The notes beneath the pieces are model-generated. The model was given only the letters and a program-made list of their open reading frames with translations. It was not told where the DNA came from and did no database searches. Of a stretch of DNA of 64,000 nt, positions 24,068 through 35,598 are shown piece after piece. The first letter of the stretch is position 1; each line of letters starts with the position of its first letter. The position numbers were made by a program, and so were the translations under genes. Source of the stretch: Poa pratensis (lineage: Eukaryota; Streptophyta; Magnoliopsida; Poales; Poaceae); the NCBI GenBank assembly GCA_947311845.1, contig CAMZMU010000040.1, forward strand, positions 67,513,564 through 67,577,563. The letters run 5' to 3'.

Positions 24068-24286
24068 TCCACGGACCTGTGCACGTCCGGCGAAAAATCC
24101 TGCGCGAAGCTCCGTAAGCTTTACGGTTCTGAAAATAAAAACTACTCCCTCCGTACTAAAATAAGTGTCTCAAGTTTACACAAAAAGTGAATAAATTTAT
24201 GCATATTTCATGTCTAGATACATCCACTTTTTGACAAATCTAAGATAGTTATTTTTGGACGGAGGGAGTACATTCCAAGCGGGGCC
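24023..24286. mobile_element. Tourist-like (PIF/Harbinger) MITE with TTA target
   Basis: The left end GGCCCCGCTTGGGA and right end TCCAAGCGGGGCC form the inverted repeat, with TTA on both sides (24020-24022 and 24287-24289). About half of its length is a nested Stowaway. A second copy of the left end, at 23953, belongs to the 70-bp tandem duplication. Confidence 0.85.
24145..24268. mobile_element. Stowaway MITE nested in the Tourist element
   Basis: Classic termini CTCCCTCCGTAC and GGACGGAGGGAG with TA on both sides (24143-24144 and 24269-24270). The 124-bp body is AT-rich and self-complementary. Confidence 0.92.
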
Positions 24287-24289
24287 TTA

Positions 24290-25213
24290 GTAGTTAGTAG
24301 CGGTAGAAGATTGTTGGGTTCAAATGTTTCAGTTAAGGAGTGATTTCCATGTCCATGTGCGAACTGGGGTTTGATCAAAAAACTGTGTGAACTGGGTACA
24401 CAAAAAAAAATTGGAGAACCTGCCCTTTTTTTTTGAGAGAGAGAACATTTGTACTGAATTCGTTATTCCCTCTGGTGTTTGCCGTGTGGAGAAGCCGGTG
24501 GGTAAATAAAGTCGGTTCGGTTGTGCCTGACGTCTGAAGATGATGTGTTTCATGACGTTCTCCGGCCGGCCATAGCGGCAGGATGTGGCGACATAAATGT
24601 GTCATGATAAACCTGTGCAATTTGCATTTGCTTGTGCACCTGAATTTCTGGCAAGAGATGTGGGTTGGTTCGTCACGCCTATGTTGTTGCCTTGTGTGCT
24701 GTTTCATGAAGAAGCCAGAGAAGAAACTGAGCTGACCAGTGACGTATTCATATTACGGGCCGCCTTCTTCACCGGAGCCTCTCCCTCTACCTACCTAGGG
24801 TACATTGGACCCGGTATACCCCATGTTGAATTTCGTCGGAGCGCATATGCCTTGGGATCAGAAGGCATCGGTTGGCGAAAAACACTTCTACTGTAACTCC
24901 TGAGCGAGTGAGCTCCACTGCTCCTTTTTTTTTAAAAAAAATCGAAAATAATATTTTTGTGTCTCGATGTTTTAGAAAAAATATACAAGTAAATATACAT
25001 TTATACTATGTACGATCAAATTTGCAGTGATTTTTTTTCTTACATGATCCTGGCAAAAAGACAAATGTACCAAGTAATGAGTTCTTTTTAAGATCTATGA
25101 TTTTGTGAATTTTTGTGGAGTATAATACAACGTATTATGGAACAAAACTAGGCAGATACGTAGATAGCATGTATATCTATCAAAGCAAATTATCTTTGGA
25201 ATGTTTTGAAACC
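24290..25213. other. Intergenic, nothing recognised
   Basis: No gene or bounded repeat seen. Several homopolymer tracts are present (24400-24435, 24925-24940). Confidence 0.3.
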
Positions 25214-25950
25214 ATTTTTTTAATGAAAAGCGTCACTGTTGTTTTCCTTCATTAAGAGGAGTAAAAGAGTCACGTACAAACAAACTAAAAAATTAAAATA
25301 AAAGAGGACGAAGAAACTCAATTTCTCCAAGAGAGAAGAGGAGAGACATCAATATCATGACCAATCGGCAAAGGAACCGGTGGGTTTTAACTTCTTCTTC
25401 ATCTAACCAGCACGACATACACCATGGTCGTTTGTTCTCTCGTCGGCACCCTTCAACACCACTCGAAGAGAGGGAGTGGCGTCCACGGGAACGAGTTTAT
25501 CCAAGGGTCGATCAGAGGCTCGCTAACCCGGCTTCCAACAAAAACTTAGGCACCACCGAAACTTGGACGAACTTCATGGGCAATCACCAGACCTCGACGG
25601 AGAGGGTCACCGAGACATCAAACAACCTAAAAGCCATAAGGACTTGGTGCACCAGGATGAGGCCTAGAGGGTGTCGTGACATTGCAGACACCGCATCATC
25701 CTATCCAGAAACTTGACGTTGCAGACACCGCATCGTCCTATCCAGAAACTGGATCTAGGCTTTCGCCCGGAGCACATATGAGATGGGTGGACCGTGGAGA
25801 CTTCCGGATAACGATTCGAAGTATGATTTCCAAAATAATTAAAATACCAGAAGCACCGGAACTCGGGACACAAATACCTGCTCTCGTCTGGTTGGACGCT
25901 TGCTTGCTGCGTGATATTAGAGTTTCCGAAAGGGGTTGGACCACGGTCAG
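25214..25950 (-). mobile_element. Possible LINE-like 3' fragment, minus orientation
   Basis: A T7 tract at 25215-25221 followed by the complement of an AAAACAACAGTGACGCTTTTCATTAAAAA tail suggests a poly(A) end on the minus strand. A 37-bp unit is tandemly doubled at about 25678-25751 (GACATTGCAGACACCGCATC and GACGTTGCAGACACCGCATC). There is no reverse transcriptase and no TSD was found. Confidence 0.35.
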
Positions 25951-26039
25951 CTAGCTAGCTAATCGACCATGTGACGGGTGTACTACTAGGCTAATAAGCC
26001 ATCAGGCATCAGCACTAGCAGTAGTCAGGAATAAACCGA

Positions 26040-27477
26040 CCCCCGCGTCGCTCCGGTTGAGCGACACGAGGGACCCAAATCGCGCCGCCGCCGACCGGCC
26101 GACCTCCCCTGCCCCTCCTCCGCCGCTGCCGTCGGCCTGGCCGCGGTGGCGGCGCCCCCAGCCTCCACAAGGCAGCGCGGAGTGAGCTCGCGGTGGACGC
26201 GCGAAGCGGCTCCCGATCTCCCGCGACGGCGACGATGTGGTGCTGCGGCGGTGCTGCTTCTGCAGGGAGCTCGGCACGGCTCGACGTCAACGTGGCCGGG
26301 ATGGGTGCGGCAGGTGGTGGCGGCGACCTTCAGCGCGGCCGCCGGTGGTTTCGGCCAGGGCCCGATCTGGGCCTCGATGGGCTCGGCGGGCCGCTGCTCT
26401 CGGCGGCCTCCCGTGCATCGCACCGCCGTGATGCCGCACGGGGCTACTGGCTGCTGCTGCGCGGTGGTGCTCGAGGAGCTGCAGCGTCGGCGACGGGAGG
26501 TAGAGGCTCCCCGTCCGGTTTCCCTTGGCTGACACGTTGCGTTGGCTTCGGGGGCGGCGGCATTCGTGCGGCTGGGCGTGTGGCTGTCATGCAGCACTTG
26601 GACGCCGGGGCGGCGGCCCTGACTGGTGGTGGCGTCGAGCTGAGCTAGGAGGTGGCTCAGCGCGAGACTGACCTAGACCCCGGCGTCAAGCTCTGTTTGG
26701 TGGCCGTGGACCGTCGGGCGCGCGGGGCTGACGGTGTCTGCGTGCGGGTCTGTGTTGGTGGGCTGGTCGGCCCCCGTGTGGGTGGGCGGACAGAGACCGC
26801 CGGGTGAAAACCTTGCCTTGGTTGCCGGCCAGGACAGGCGACGGTGACGCTTCCGGGTGCCACTTCCTACTTGTACGCGTCGTTGTGGCGGTGCTCCCGC
26901 TGCTCCGTCCGGATACTTCCGGGGGAAACCCCAGATCCTCGATGGATCGGGCGAGGGCGGCGCTTCTGCGTCGTATTCTCCTTGGGGCCTCGTCTTGGAT
27001 GTTTTGCCGGCCAGAGGGACCCGTGGATGTTTGGTGGCCAGCGGCGACGATCTTCTCGTCTTCGGCTAGGTGGTGCGTGGCCCTGGGGCCGGCGTGGATG
27101 TCGGAGCGGCGGCTCCGATCTCGCCTCCGCTGCGTCGCGTTGAGGTGTGTGTGGGTGTCGACCTTTCCTGCTTGGGCGGTTTCGTCGTCGACCTGTGTGG
27201 AGCGTGGCCCGTGGCCAGCGTGGATGTCGGAGCGGCGGCTCCGGATTTTGCCTCCGCTGTTGCGTTGAGGGCCTCCGCTGTGGCGTTGAGGGGTGTCGGC
27301 CTTGGCCGCTTGGGCGGTTAGGCCGTCGACTTGTGTGGTGTGTGGCCTCGGGGCCGGCGTGGTGTGTTGTGTTGTTGTATCCGGTTTTCAGCCAGTTTTC
27401 CTTATAAACTGGCCAATTCACTTCTTCTATATAAATGAAAAGGCAAGCCTCTTGCCCGGTTTCAAAAAAAAAAAAAA
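26040..27477 (+). mobile_element. LINE-like element without reverse transcriptase, poly(A) at 27463-27477
   Basis: The GC-rich body ends in CCGGTTTTCAGCCAGTTTTCC, then a GGCAAGCCTCTTGCC-like block and A14. A segment GTGGATGTCGGAGCGGCGGC is repeated about 123 bases apart (near 27098 and 27221). Long open frames on both strands are GC artefacts. The 5' boundary is approximate and no TSD is certain. Confidence 0.5.
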
Positions 27478-27780
27478 TGCATATGCGTATCAGTACCACG
27501 GCATGTTCCCCCGCACCAGCTCAGACCTAACATGCATCTACCCATAGCTTATCTCAAGTGCGCATATCACCAGCTGGAAGGTCTCTCTCCCGCGAGCTAG
27601 CAGATGACCACGGTGTGCATACCACGACAAAAACCGTAGCGGCAACTGTAATTTATACTCGAGACGCCCGAGCAAGTTATAATGAACTGTTGTACTCCTA
27701 CAATGTTTGCTTGATCGCATGCCGACGAGCTGTGGTCGCATGTTCACCGCAGACCGCAGTACGTAGCTTATTGGAATTAT
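27478..27780. other. Intergenic
   Basis: No feature recognised in this 300-base stretch between two transposons. Confidence 0.3.
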
Positions 27781-27783
27781 TTA

Positions 27784-28469
27784 GGGCCACTTCTTTTCCA
27801 GTTTCCCGCAGCTTCGCGGTCCACGGCCGCTTAAGCGGAAAAGAACACTCCGGCTTCTCACCAGCGGTTCCCCACCGCGAAACTCATTTTGTACACGAAC
27901 TCAGAAACTGCTCGGGAGCAGCTTCCTACCAGTTTCTCACCGATCCCGCACCCCCACCTCCGCCTCCTCCTCCCATCCCCCACGTCCGCCGCACCCAGAC
28001 CGCCCTACCATCCCCCACCTCCGCCGCTGCTCGTCCTGCTCCCGCCGCCGGTCGCCGACCTCAGCCGCGCCCAGATCCAGCCGCCGGTCGCCGACCTCAG
28101 CCCCGCCCCGCCCCGCCCCGGTGCTGCTCCAACCGCCGACGAGCTGGACCGCCCCGCCCCGGTGCTGCTCCAACCGCCCTGGCCGAAGGAATTGGCCTGG
28201 GACGCCGGAAATCGAGCTCGCTGCTCACCGCCTCCGGCCGGACGTCGGAGGAGCTTCTCCCCACGCTGCTGACCTGCTCGCCGCCTCCTCCTCCGCACCC
28301 GCACCACCGCCTCCTCCTCCGCCTCTGCACCACCTGCTCCGTATCCGCCTCCGGTTCGATTTCTCCGCACCGCAAAAGAAGTGTAGGCAGTTTCTCTCCA
28401 CCACCGTTTCCCCACACCGCGCCGCAGAAACCTGCTTATGCAGAAGCAAAAGCGCAAAAGAAGTGGCCC
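27784..28469. mobile_element. PIF/Harbinger-type non-autonomous element (686 bp)
   Basis: The terminal inverted repeat GGGCCACTTCTTTT is exact at both ends, with the 3-bp target TTA at 27781-27783 and 28470-28472. The core is very GC-rich with two small direct repeats (a CCGGTCGCCGACCTCAGCC unit near 28039-28108, and a CCCGGTGCTGCTCCAACCGCC unit near 28115-28180). No transposase is encoded. Confidence 0.85.
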
Positions 28470-28677
28470 TTATCCTGTTGGTTGATTCTCGTACTGTGGT
28501 CATGTGCGTCTCATGGTTTTTAATGATGTCGGCAGGGCAGGAGATCTTGCGCACCACCTGCTTTGGCGCTCTGTCCAGTTAGTTTGCAGGTTTCTCTTCT
28601 CGATACCTGCATTTGTAGATTCCAAGCTTCCTTGGTACTAGCTACTAGGTACCACTGATCGAATTCCATGAGTGCTC

Positions 28678-29568
28678 CCGGCCATCCCCGCCGCCGGCGC
28701 TTACGCTGGATGATGTGGAGATGAAATAGGGTGCCGGCCCCCTCTGTATAGGAGTAGATTAGGCTGTAAAGTAGGTTTAACTTTGCTTTCGCGTTGGCCG
28801 ACGTGCAGAATGGCGTCATGCTGTTGAGGACCTGCTTGCTGACGCGCCCGGGCCGCGTTGGTTGGACGGCGGTGCTTGCTCTCCTCCTGGCGGTGCTCCG
28901 GTAGTCGGAACTGCATACAGAAGGTAGAGACGCCGCATCCTCCTTCTTCTCTAATAAGTTCGAAGGTGGACTTCCGGATCTGGAGGTCGACTTTGTCCAT
29001 TCTGCAGTGGATAGGGTGCAGCTGCTGCTTCTTTCTCTGGCTGGCCGTGGAGGCGAGGAGCGGAAGAGAAACTGCTGGTTTTCCTCAACTGCTGTAAGAT
29101 GGTTCGTGTTCGTGCTGCAGCTCAGAGCACCACACGCGGTGACCTTGCTTGTCACCGTGATCCATGGCCAAGATGGTGGCCTTCCTTCAACCTCCATGAC
29201 GGAGGCCTGCCGAATCCTGCGCCAGAGCTCGGCAACTTGAGATAGTCAAGTGGTTCGTCCCCGGATATTTCGAGTCAGCCGGCGGCAGCGGTTCATCGTC
29301 GGAGGAGAACACCCCAAGCGTATCCCTCTCTGATCTCGGTGCTCCACGCACCTGGAGCTCGACGACGATCGGTGGTGGTGAAGCCCTAGGACTTGATTGC
29401 TTTTTATCCTTCAGTTCTAGGGTGATTTATGTAAAAGCATCGGCCTTATCTTTAAATATTAGGTTCTTTGCGAGTGTTGTAAAAGGCCTATGTGCAAAAT
29501 TGTACCCGCCACGTGTTCCAATATAATGCAGCTCCGGGGTCTTCTAGACCCCACCTCTTGTTCAAAAA
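28678..29568 (+). mobile_element. LINE-like retroposon with 17-bp TSD
   Basis: Exact duplication GAATTCCATGAGTGCTC flanks it (28661-28677 and 29569-29585). The 3' end holds TCTTCTAGACCCCACCTC and a short A tract, so it lies in plus orientation and is 5'-truncated. Its first 150 bases resemble the minus-strand element at 62107-63195 (shared GGGTGCCGGCC and TGTGGAGATG segments). No protein domain is recognised. Confidence 0.85.
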
Positions 29569-29981
29569 GAATTCCATGAGTGCTCGAGCATAGCGCTGCT
29601 GCTAAGAGCATCTCCACCGGCACCCTCCAAATGGCCCCTCAAAGGCCCAATGGGGGTCCAGACACTAAAAAAGTCCCAGCGGCACCAAGTGCTCGGACCG
29701 AGTGAATTCGTGTCCGGCACCCCCGAAAGGGCCCCCAAATTTGAATGCCCTCTCGGGGTGCCGGACAAGGGGCGGACATGCCCTCCGACAGGGGTGGCCC
29801 ACCCGTCATAGACACGGTGATGTAGGTTGGGTCCCGATCTTCACAGATTTGGGCGGAGGGAACGATGAACACGAGGATGAACACGAAGAACACAAGAACA
29901 CAAAAGGGGAAAAGCAAGTAAAGATAACTAGCAAAGCATTATTCGGCCAAAGTCAACCGGTAACAAGTTCCCGTGGGCAGC

Positions 29982-31730
29982 TGATGCATGTAAAATGCAT
30001 ACATGAACTTTGCATTATTTTACTTATATTCCAGTCATATTTGCATCATATAAGGGTTATATCACTGTTTTATAATGATTTTGGGAATATTTGATATGTT
30101 TCCTATTTTTTATGGAATTAACCCTGCACAGGCAGAAAACCCTATTTCTATATTTTAATGTTTCAGGGACCCAAATGACGTCCAAATGACCTGAAAATTT
30201 ACGAGCGTCAATTTTTGGAAGGAAGAAGACTTGGGAGCGAAGGAAGCGAACAATCGGAGACCCGAGGGCCAAGATAGGTGGGCCCACGCGGCCAGGTACA
30301 TGGGCCGCGTGGGACCCCTCCTTTTGGGCCTCGGAGCTCCGTCGCCGTTGATCTTTCCTCCACCGACTCCGTTTTGACCTAAAACCGACTATAAAAATAG
30401 TCCCCGACGCACTTCGGAAAGGAGCGCCGCTGAAACACAGAAACCACGAAACAGAGACCTGGAGCTGCAGATTGGAGGGGGAAAACTCCGGCGGGGCGCT
30501 GCCGGCGTGGTCTCCATCTTCTCCAACGACTTCTCCACCGTCTCCATGATGAAGAGGGAGTAGTCCACCTCTGGACTATGGGTTTGTGGAAGTAACTTAT
30601 GTATCTCTCTCTCTTGAGCTTCACTAATTAGTACCGTATGAGCTGCTGAACATGATTACGGTCATCTATGTAATACCTTTGTGGTGGATCTTTTTATGAG
30701 TTAATATATGTTTGAGATTGCAATGGTTTTGTTTCAGTTATGAAAATAGATGCATATTATGTACCCCGTTCTTATTTACTTGTCATGATCAGGCATGTTT
30801 ATGAGAGCGTGTGAGGGGGAACGTGTGCATTAGTTGGAGTAACGGGGGGTGGCTAGTGTAGTGAACGTGAGAGAAAGTTCTGCGATCCACTTGGGTATCT
30901 CTACCTTACTTTGTTGCCTCACTAGGGATAAAAAGAAATACCATGCTACCGGAGATGTGGGTGTGACCATTGCCACTTCCTCCATGACTAGATCTAGCAT
31001 GTTCTTATTTTAACTTCATGTCATGATACTTATTGCTATACTCTGAGTTATCTTAATTACTGAGGTGTTATGATTTAGTTCGCATCTTGGTGGAGTATAA
31101 GAGAGACTAATAACCAAAAGGTCTCTATGTTAGGACGTGATGCCCATATAATTATAACTTGTCATTAAACTGTTGTGTTGCAATCTCATATGTCAACTCT
31201 AGTGTTCCGTTGTCTACCATTTTATTAAAGAGAGAGTGCATTTGTGAAACCATGAACCCCGGTCCATTTTTAATCATAAGAAACACCTTTCCAACCACTT
31301 TTACCACTTTTCCATTTTCTGCCATTTAAAAATCCGAAAATACAAAAACACTTTTACATCTTGCATTCATCATATAAAACCCAAAAATATCATTTATCAT
31401 TGCGACCACCATCCTTGCATATTTATTTACCAGCACTGCATATTTATTTCTTGTTTGCATTGCATATTATCTTGATATCATTTTCACACCTTGTGCTTGA
31501 CAACCACTAGGTGAGGTTGAGGACCAAAACATTTACTTTGTTTTGTAGGTAACCAAAAGAATGATAGGAAAGATAAATCTTCACTACTGATTCCCCGAGA
31601 GTTCGATATTAAACCCTCGAGTCACCCCTCGTGGGGAAAACACGTCTTCCACTTACTACACACTCTGCACTTGGAGTCTCAACCTAACCCATTTACTTTT
31701 CACGCAGGTAACTACGTGAAGGGCCATCTA
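29982..31730 (+). repeat. 5' LTR of element B
   Basis: 1749 bases. It contains the probable promoter box TATAAAAAT at 30390-30398. The 3' LTR differs by about 10 changes in its first 400 bases and about 12 in the remaining 1.36 kb by eye. Confidence 0.9.
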
Positions 31731-31740
31731 GACTGTTTTC

Positions 31741-31757
31741 TGGCGCCGTTGCCGGGA
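31741..31757 (+). other. Primer binding site of element B (tRNA-Asp type)
   Basis: TGGCGCCGTTGCCGGGA is complementary to the 3' end of plant tRNA-Asp and lies 10 bases after the LTR. Confidence 0.8.
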
Positions 31758-32073
31758 AATCATTACTGAAAGGTTTATCCAAGGGTCCCCTGCACTAGCT
31801 CTGTTTTCTGGCGCCAGGTTTATCCAAGGATATCTCACCAAGTCAACTTCATCACCAACTTGTGCTAACACCTATGCTTGGGGAGGTTGCACCTACGTGA
31901 GCATCATCTTATCCATCTTTACCTTCAAAGCAATTTATCTTGTTTTGTTATTGTCTTGCATATCATATTTATATTTCGGTTTGCATTGTTTAATATCATT
32001 TTACTATCAGTCTTTCATTTATAATCATAAAAACAAAAAAAATTAGTGCTGTTTTTAATATGTGTGTTAAAGT

Positions 32074-35000
32074 ATGGAGAAACTTTCTGGAATCTCTATA
32101 CCTAATGGTTATGTTAAAACTATGGAAGCCTACTTTGAATATGAATCGACCGAAGAAGGAAAAAGAATGCGTAAATTGCTTGAAGCTCTTCATAGAATGG
32201 CTATTCAGTTTTGTGAGTTACATGGTATAACTTGTTGCAATAGAAGAGTTGTTAAACATTCCCACTATCAATGCATGTATAATAGTGATCCTATAATTTC
32301 CTGTTATCGCGAAGATAAATTTTCATGCCCTGATATAGAACAAGTTGAGAAATATATTGCTTATGTTGGAGCCCTTGAGATAGACTCTCTTATTGATAAA
32401 TTTCTTACAACTAGTCATGAAGCTCGTGTAGTGAAAGGACAAATTTCTATTATTCTCCAACTTTGCAAAAAAGAATTTAGTGACAATGTTTATGTTAAAG
32501 AAAGAATTCTTGCTTCCATGGAAAGTACTAATATTTTGCAGGAAGGGGATGATGAAAACATAAGCTTGGAAGAGGAAGAATGTGAAGAGGAGATTGAAAT
32601 GGATATGTTCCAACCTAAGCTTGGGGAAGAGTTGGATCTCCCAGCTTCACCATCAACAAATGATAGTAACACTCAAACTCAAAAATCTTTTGTTATTTAT
32701 GAGAATCCATGTTATGATGAGTGTGAAACTGAAAATGCTATGGTCCTATATGATAACCCATGCTATTATGATGAAACTAATAATGCTCCTTTACTTTTTA
32801 ATAATGCTACTAGTGAAGTTATGGATAATAATGAGGAGTGTTGCCTAAATATGCTATATGATAATGCTTTAGATGATGGTCCTATGCTTATTGATAATCC
32901 TCATTGTTTAGAAGTTGTTACAAATTTATGTGAGGATAAAAATGATATACTTGCTGTTTGTGATGGTACTCTTACTCATGAGAGTCCTACTTTGTTCTTA
33001 AATTCTCCTAGTTACACCATGGAGGAGAAATTTGCTTATGTTGAGAAATACTTATGTGGTTTGCAATTATCTTTAGTTCCAAACATTTGTTGCAACCATG
33101 ATATTAAACTTGATATTGATCTTAATAATTATTTTGAAAGAGGGAAGCATGCTAATGAATTCCAAAATAAATTTAATGATCCTCTTTATGTGTCTATATT
33201 ATCTAAGTTGAATGATTCTTGTGATTATATGGTTGAATTTATTTCTTCTACTTGCAACTACTAGTTAGAGGGCACGTGCAACGCACGTCTGCACAATGAA
33301 ACACATTTTTTTGTAATTCTTTCATCTTATGAGTTTACTGATCTGTATATCTTATTTGTATCGACCTTAATTTGAAGCCAAAATGCTATATTTTATCCTA
33401 AAGATGTCCATATTTTATTGAATCAAGTTCATCTCCTAAACTCTATACATGCAAAGTCATATGTAATGATGACCCTAATGCAATTGGACATGCCTCTTAC
33501 ATATATGTCTTTGAAGTCAAAGCAATTGCTACAGAACATAATATTTAGAGCGAAAAACATAGCAGTTAATTCCCAAGTTGGATCCATGTAGACTACATAT
33601 TTTGTGCATTGTACTGAACCTCCAACGTTATTATATAGCTTTGTATTATGAAAAATTATCCGTTCAAGGTGTATCTGCAAGCCGAAATCAAACTAAGATG
33701 GCAATGAAGAATATAAATCAACCTATACCTATGGAAGAAAACATTGAGCGACTGCAGCTTTAAGATTAATTTTATTCATCTGTACATGATGGTGTTGTGA
33801 TGGTGTTGTGCAGTTTGAACAACATCTCAAAGTATTGTACTTTAGCTCCGTACAGTGAAAACCAACCCAGGCACAAAAAAGAGCAGGAATTCATGAGATG
33901 CGTCAGTAAGTATTGTCGATCAGTAGGATTACAGTAGATGAATACCGAACCTGAGAGCTTGAGGGACTCTGAGTTCACCACAACCATCCTGGGTTGCAGG
34001 CGTTGGTAACGGTGGCGAGTCTGTCCGGACCTAGATCTCTGTCGCTAAATCCGTTCTGCTCCAGGGAGGGATCCGGCCTGGGAAGAGGTGGCTCCATAGG
34101 ATGTGAGAGGCTGGCGATCTCAACCTCGACAGCGGTTTTTGGGCGAGGCTGTTACGGCGGACAGAAGAGGACGGCAGCTGTGGTTTTTGGCAGCGCTGAC
34201 AGCGTCGTCTGCTACTCATCATGCTCGCGGGCGGCAGCTCCTCACCGGTAAATGAATCCATCAGATCCTTCACTACCTGCGACAACATCTACCACACCTC
34301 TCGCCGGCCATCAAGTAGCTACCCTCATTGCAATTCCCCTCGGCGTCGCGATCGCCGGTGCCCGCGACTGCGCGTTGTGCCTCCTGCGTTCGTCTAGGGC
34401 GACGAGCTCCCCGCACTACTCGCTCGCTCAGAGCAGGCTGACGGACCTCGACCGCTCGTCTCACCGCCCTGCTGCTTCCATCCCTGTCGGCGACGGCCAC
34501 GCATATGGCCAACTTCTATCTGACCGGCCGTGCCCGTCACCCTGCCTGGACGCTGCTTCCTGGCCACCCGCGCTCGCCCGTGCTATCGATCACTCACCTC
34601 GCCGGCCGACCACGCCCTTCCCCGTGGTTGTCGCCGAGACTGCGCATCTAGCCAGCTCATGTATAGCCGGCGCCTGGCGTCGTCCATGGCGCCGCAGAAG
34701 TCGCCCTGGAGAGGTGTTGACGGGGACACGGCAGGTGCCTCTCGAGGTCGGGGAATCGCGGCCCGGCGACGCGCGGGGAGTGTAAGGCGGCGTCGCGGCG
34801 GGACGGGCTGTAGCGGCGAGGCGACGTGTTCGGGGAATCGCGGCCCGGCGACGCGCGGGGGAGTGTAAGGCGGCGTCGCGGCGGGACGGGCTGTAGCGGC
34901 GAGGCGACGCGGGACACGTTTTCTTTTCTTTTTATCGGTGGCAATCTTTTGTAATTAACGGCAAAACGAAAAGGTGGTGGCAATTTGGTCGTATTATGTG

Positions 35001-35462
35001 ATTTGGTGGGAGGGCAAAACGGTCCAAAACGGACAATGTTGAGTTGTCAAACATTGGGACGATCTGAGCCATTTGATCGGATATTGAAGGGCTCTGATTT
35101 AAAGTATCCCAACAAGACAAGTTTGCTCTTTTAATAGTAGTATAGATTATAAAAGAGGAGGTAATAAGAACCCTCTTTATGCTACTAATAAATATATGCT
35201 GCAAGTAACTACTGTTAATATGCATTGGAAAACTTATATCTATTCTGATTCATTCACATACAAAATGCCAATGCATAGAAAGGAAGTGAGACTTCGTTGT
35301 TATTACTTTTGTGTTTTGTCTTTGTCTCTACTAGGTTTCAACTTGGCTATTATTTTGATTGGATTAAGAACACCATGGGACCCTGGTATCATGCATGAAC
35401 ACTTCCCAAGGAAGAGGGACACATCAAAGTTCAAGCTCCCTCATGAGTTTCGTCCACTATAA
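32074..35462 (+). CDS. ORF of element B, unknown protein, split by a Helitron
   Basis: The first part is 32074-33260 and the second 35147-35462. If the Helitron (33261-35146) is ignored, the frame continues without a break to a stop, giving 500 codons. As it stands, translation ends two codons into the Helitron. The N-terminal half is mixed (MEKLSGISIPNGYVKTM) with several Cys and His. The middle is acidic (EEEECEEEIEMDMF) and then has repeats of the form YDNPCYYDE, YENPCYDE and LIDNPHC. The C-terminal part is basic with a hydrophobic segment (CVLSLSLLGFNLAIILIGL) close to the end. No gag, protease or polymerase motif is visible, and I do not recognise the family. Related motifs occur in elements D and E. 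Confidence 0.6.
33261..35146 (-). mobile_element. Non-autonomous Helitron 1 (1886 bp), minus orientation
   Basis: On the minus strand it starts TCTATACTACTATTAAAAG at 35146. It ends with the hairpin ACGTGCGTTGCACGT, a short spacer and CTAG at 33261. It lies between A and T, with no target duplication, as Helitrons do. No Rep/helicase is encoded. The GC-rich interior (33990-34910) may be captured host sequence, not identified; it includes an 82-bp tandem duplication (34749-34830 and 34831-34913). Confidence 0.85.
34749..34913. repeat. 82-bp GC-rich tandem duplication in Helitron 1
   Basis: Two near-identical copies starting CGGGGAATCGCGGCCCGGCG at 34749 and 34831; the second has one extra G. 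Confidence 0.85.
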
Positions 35463-35598
35463 ATATCAAGTAAGAAGCCTAGCTACATGGCTATAAAGAA
35501 AGCGCTTTACGGGAGGCAACCCGGTTGTTTTTATTTATGATTTTCTTTGTGTCCTCTTGCTGTAACAAGAGACTTTGTTTATAGTTTAGTTTCTGGAA
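35463..35598 (+). other. Non-coding interior of element B
   Basis: Follows the B ORF stop and runs to the Helitron 2 insertion point. No coding signal. Confidence 0.4.

Noticed and set aside
26025..28557. Many 80-320 codon frames on both strands
   Set aside because: All lie in GC-rich transposon bodies, overlap one another and show no domain.
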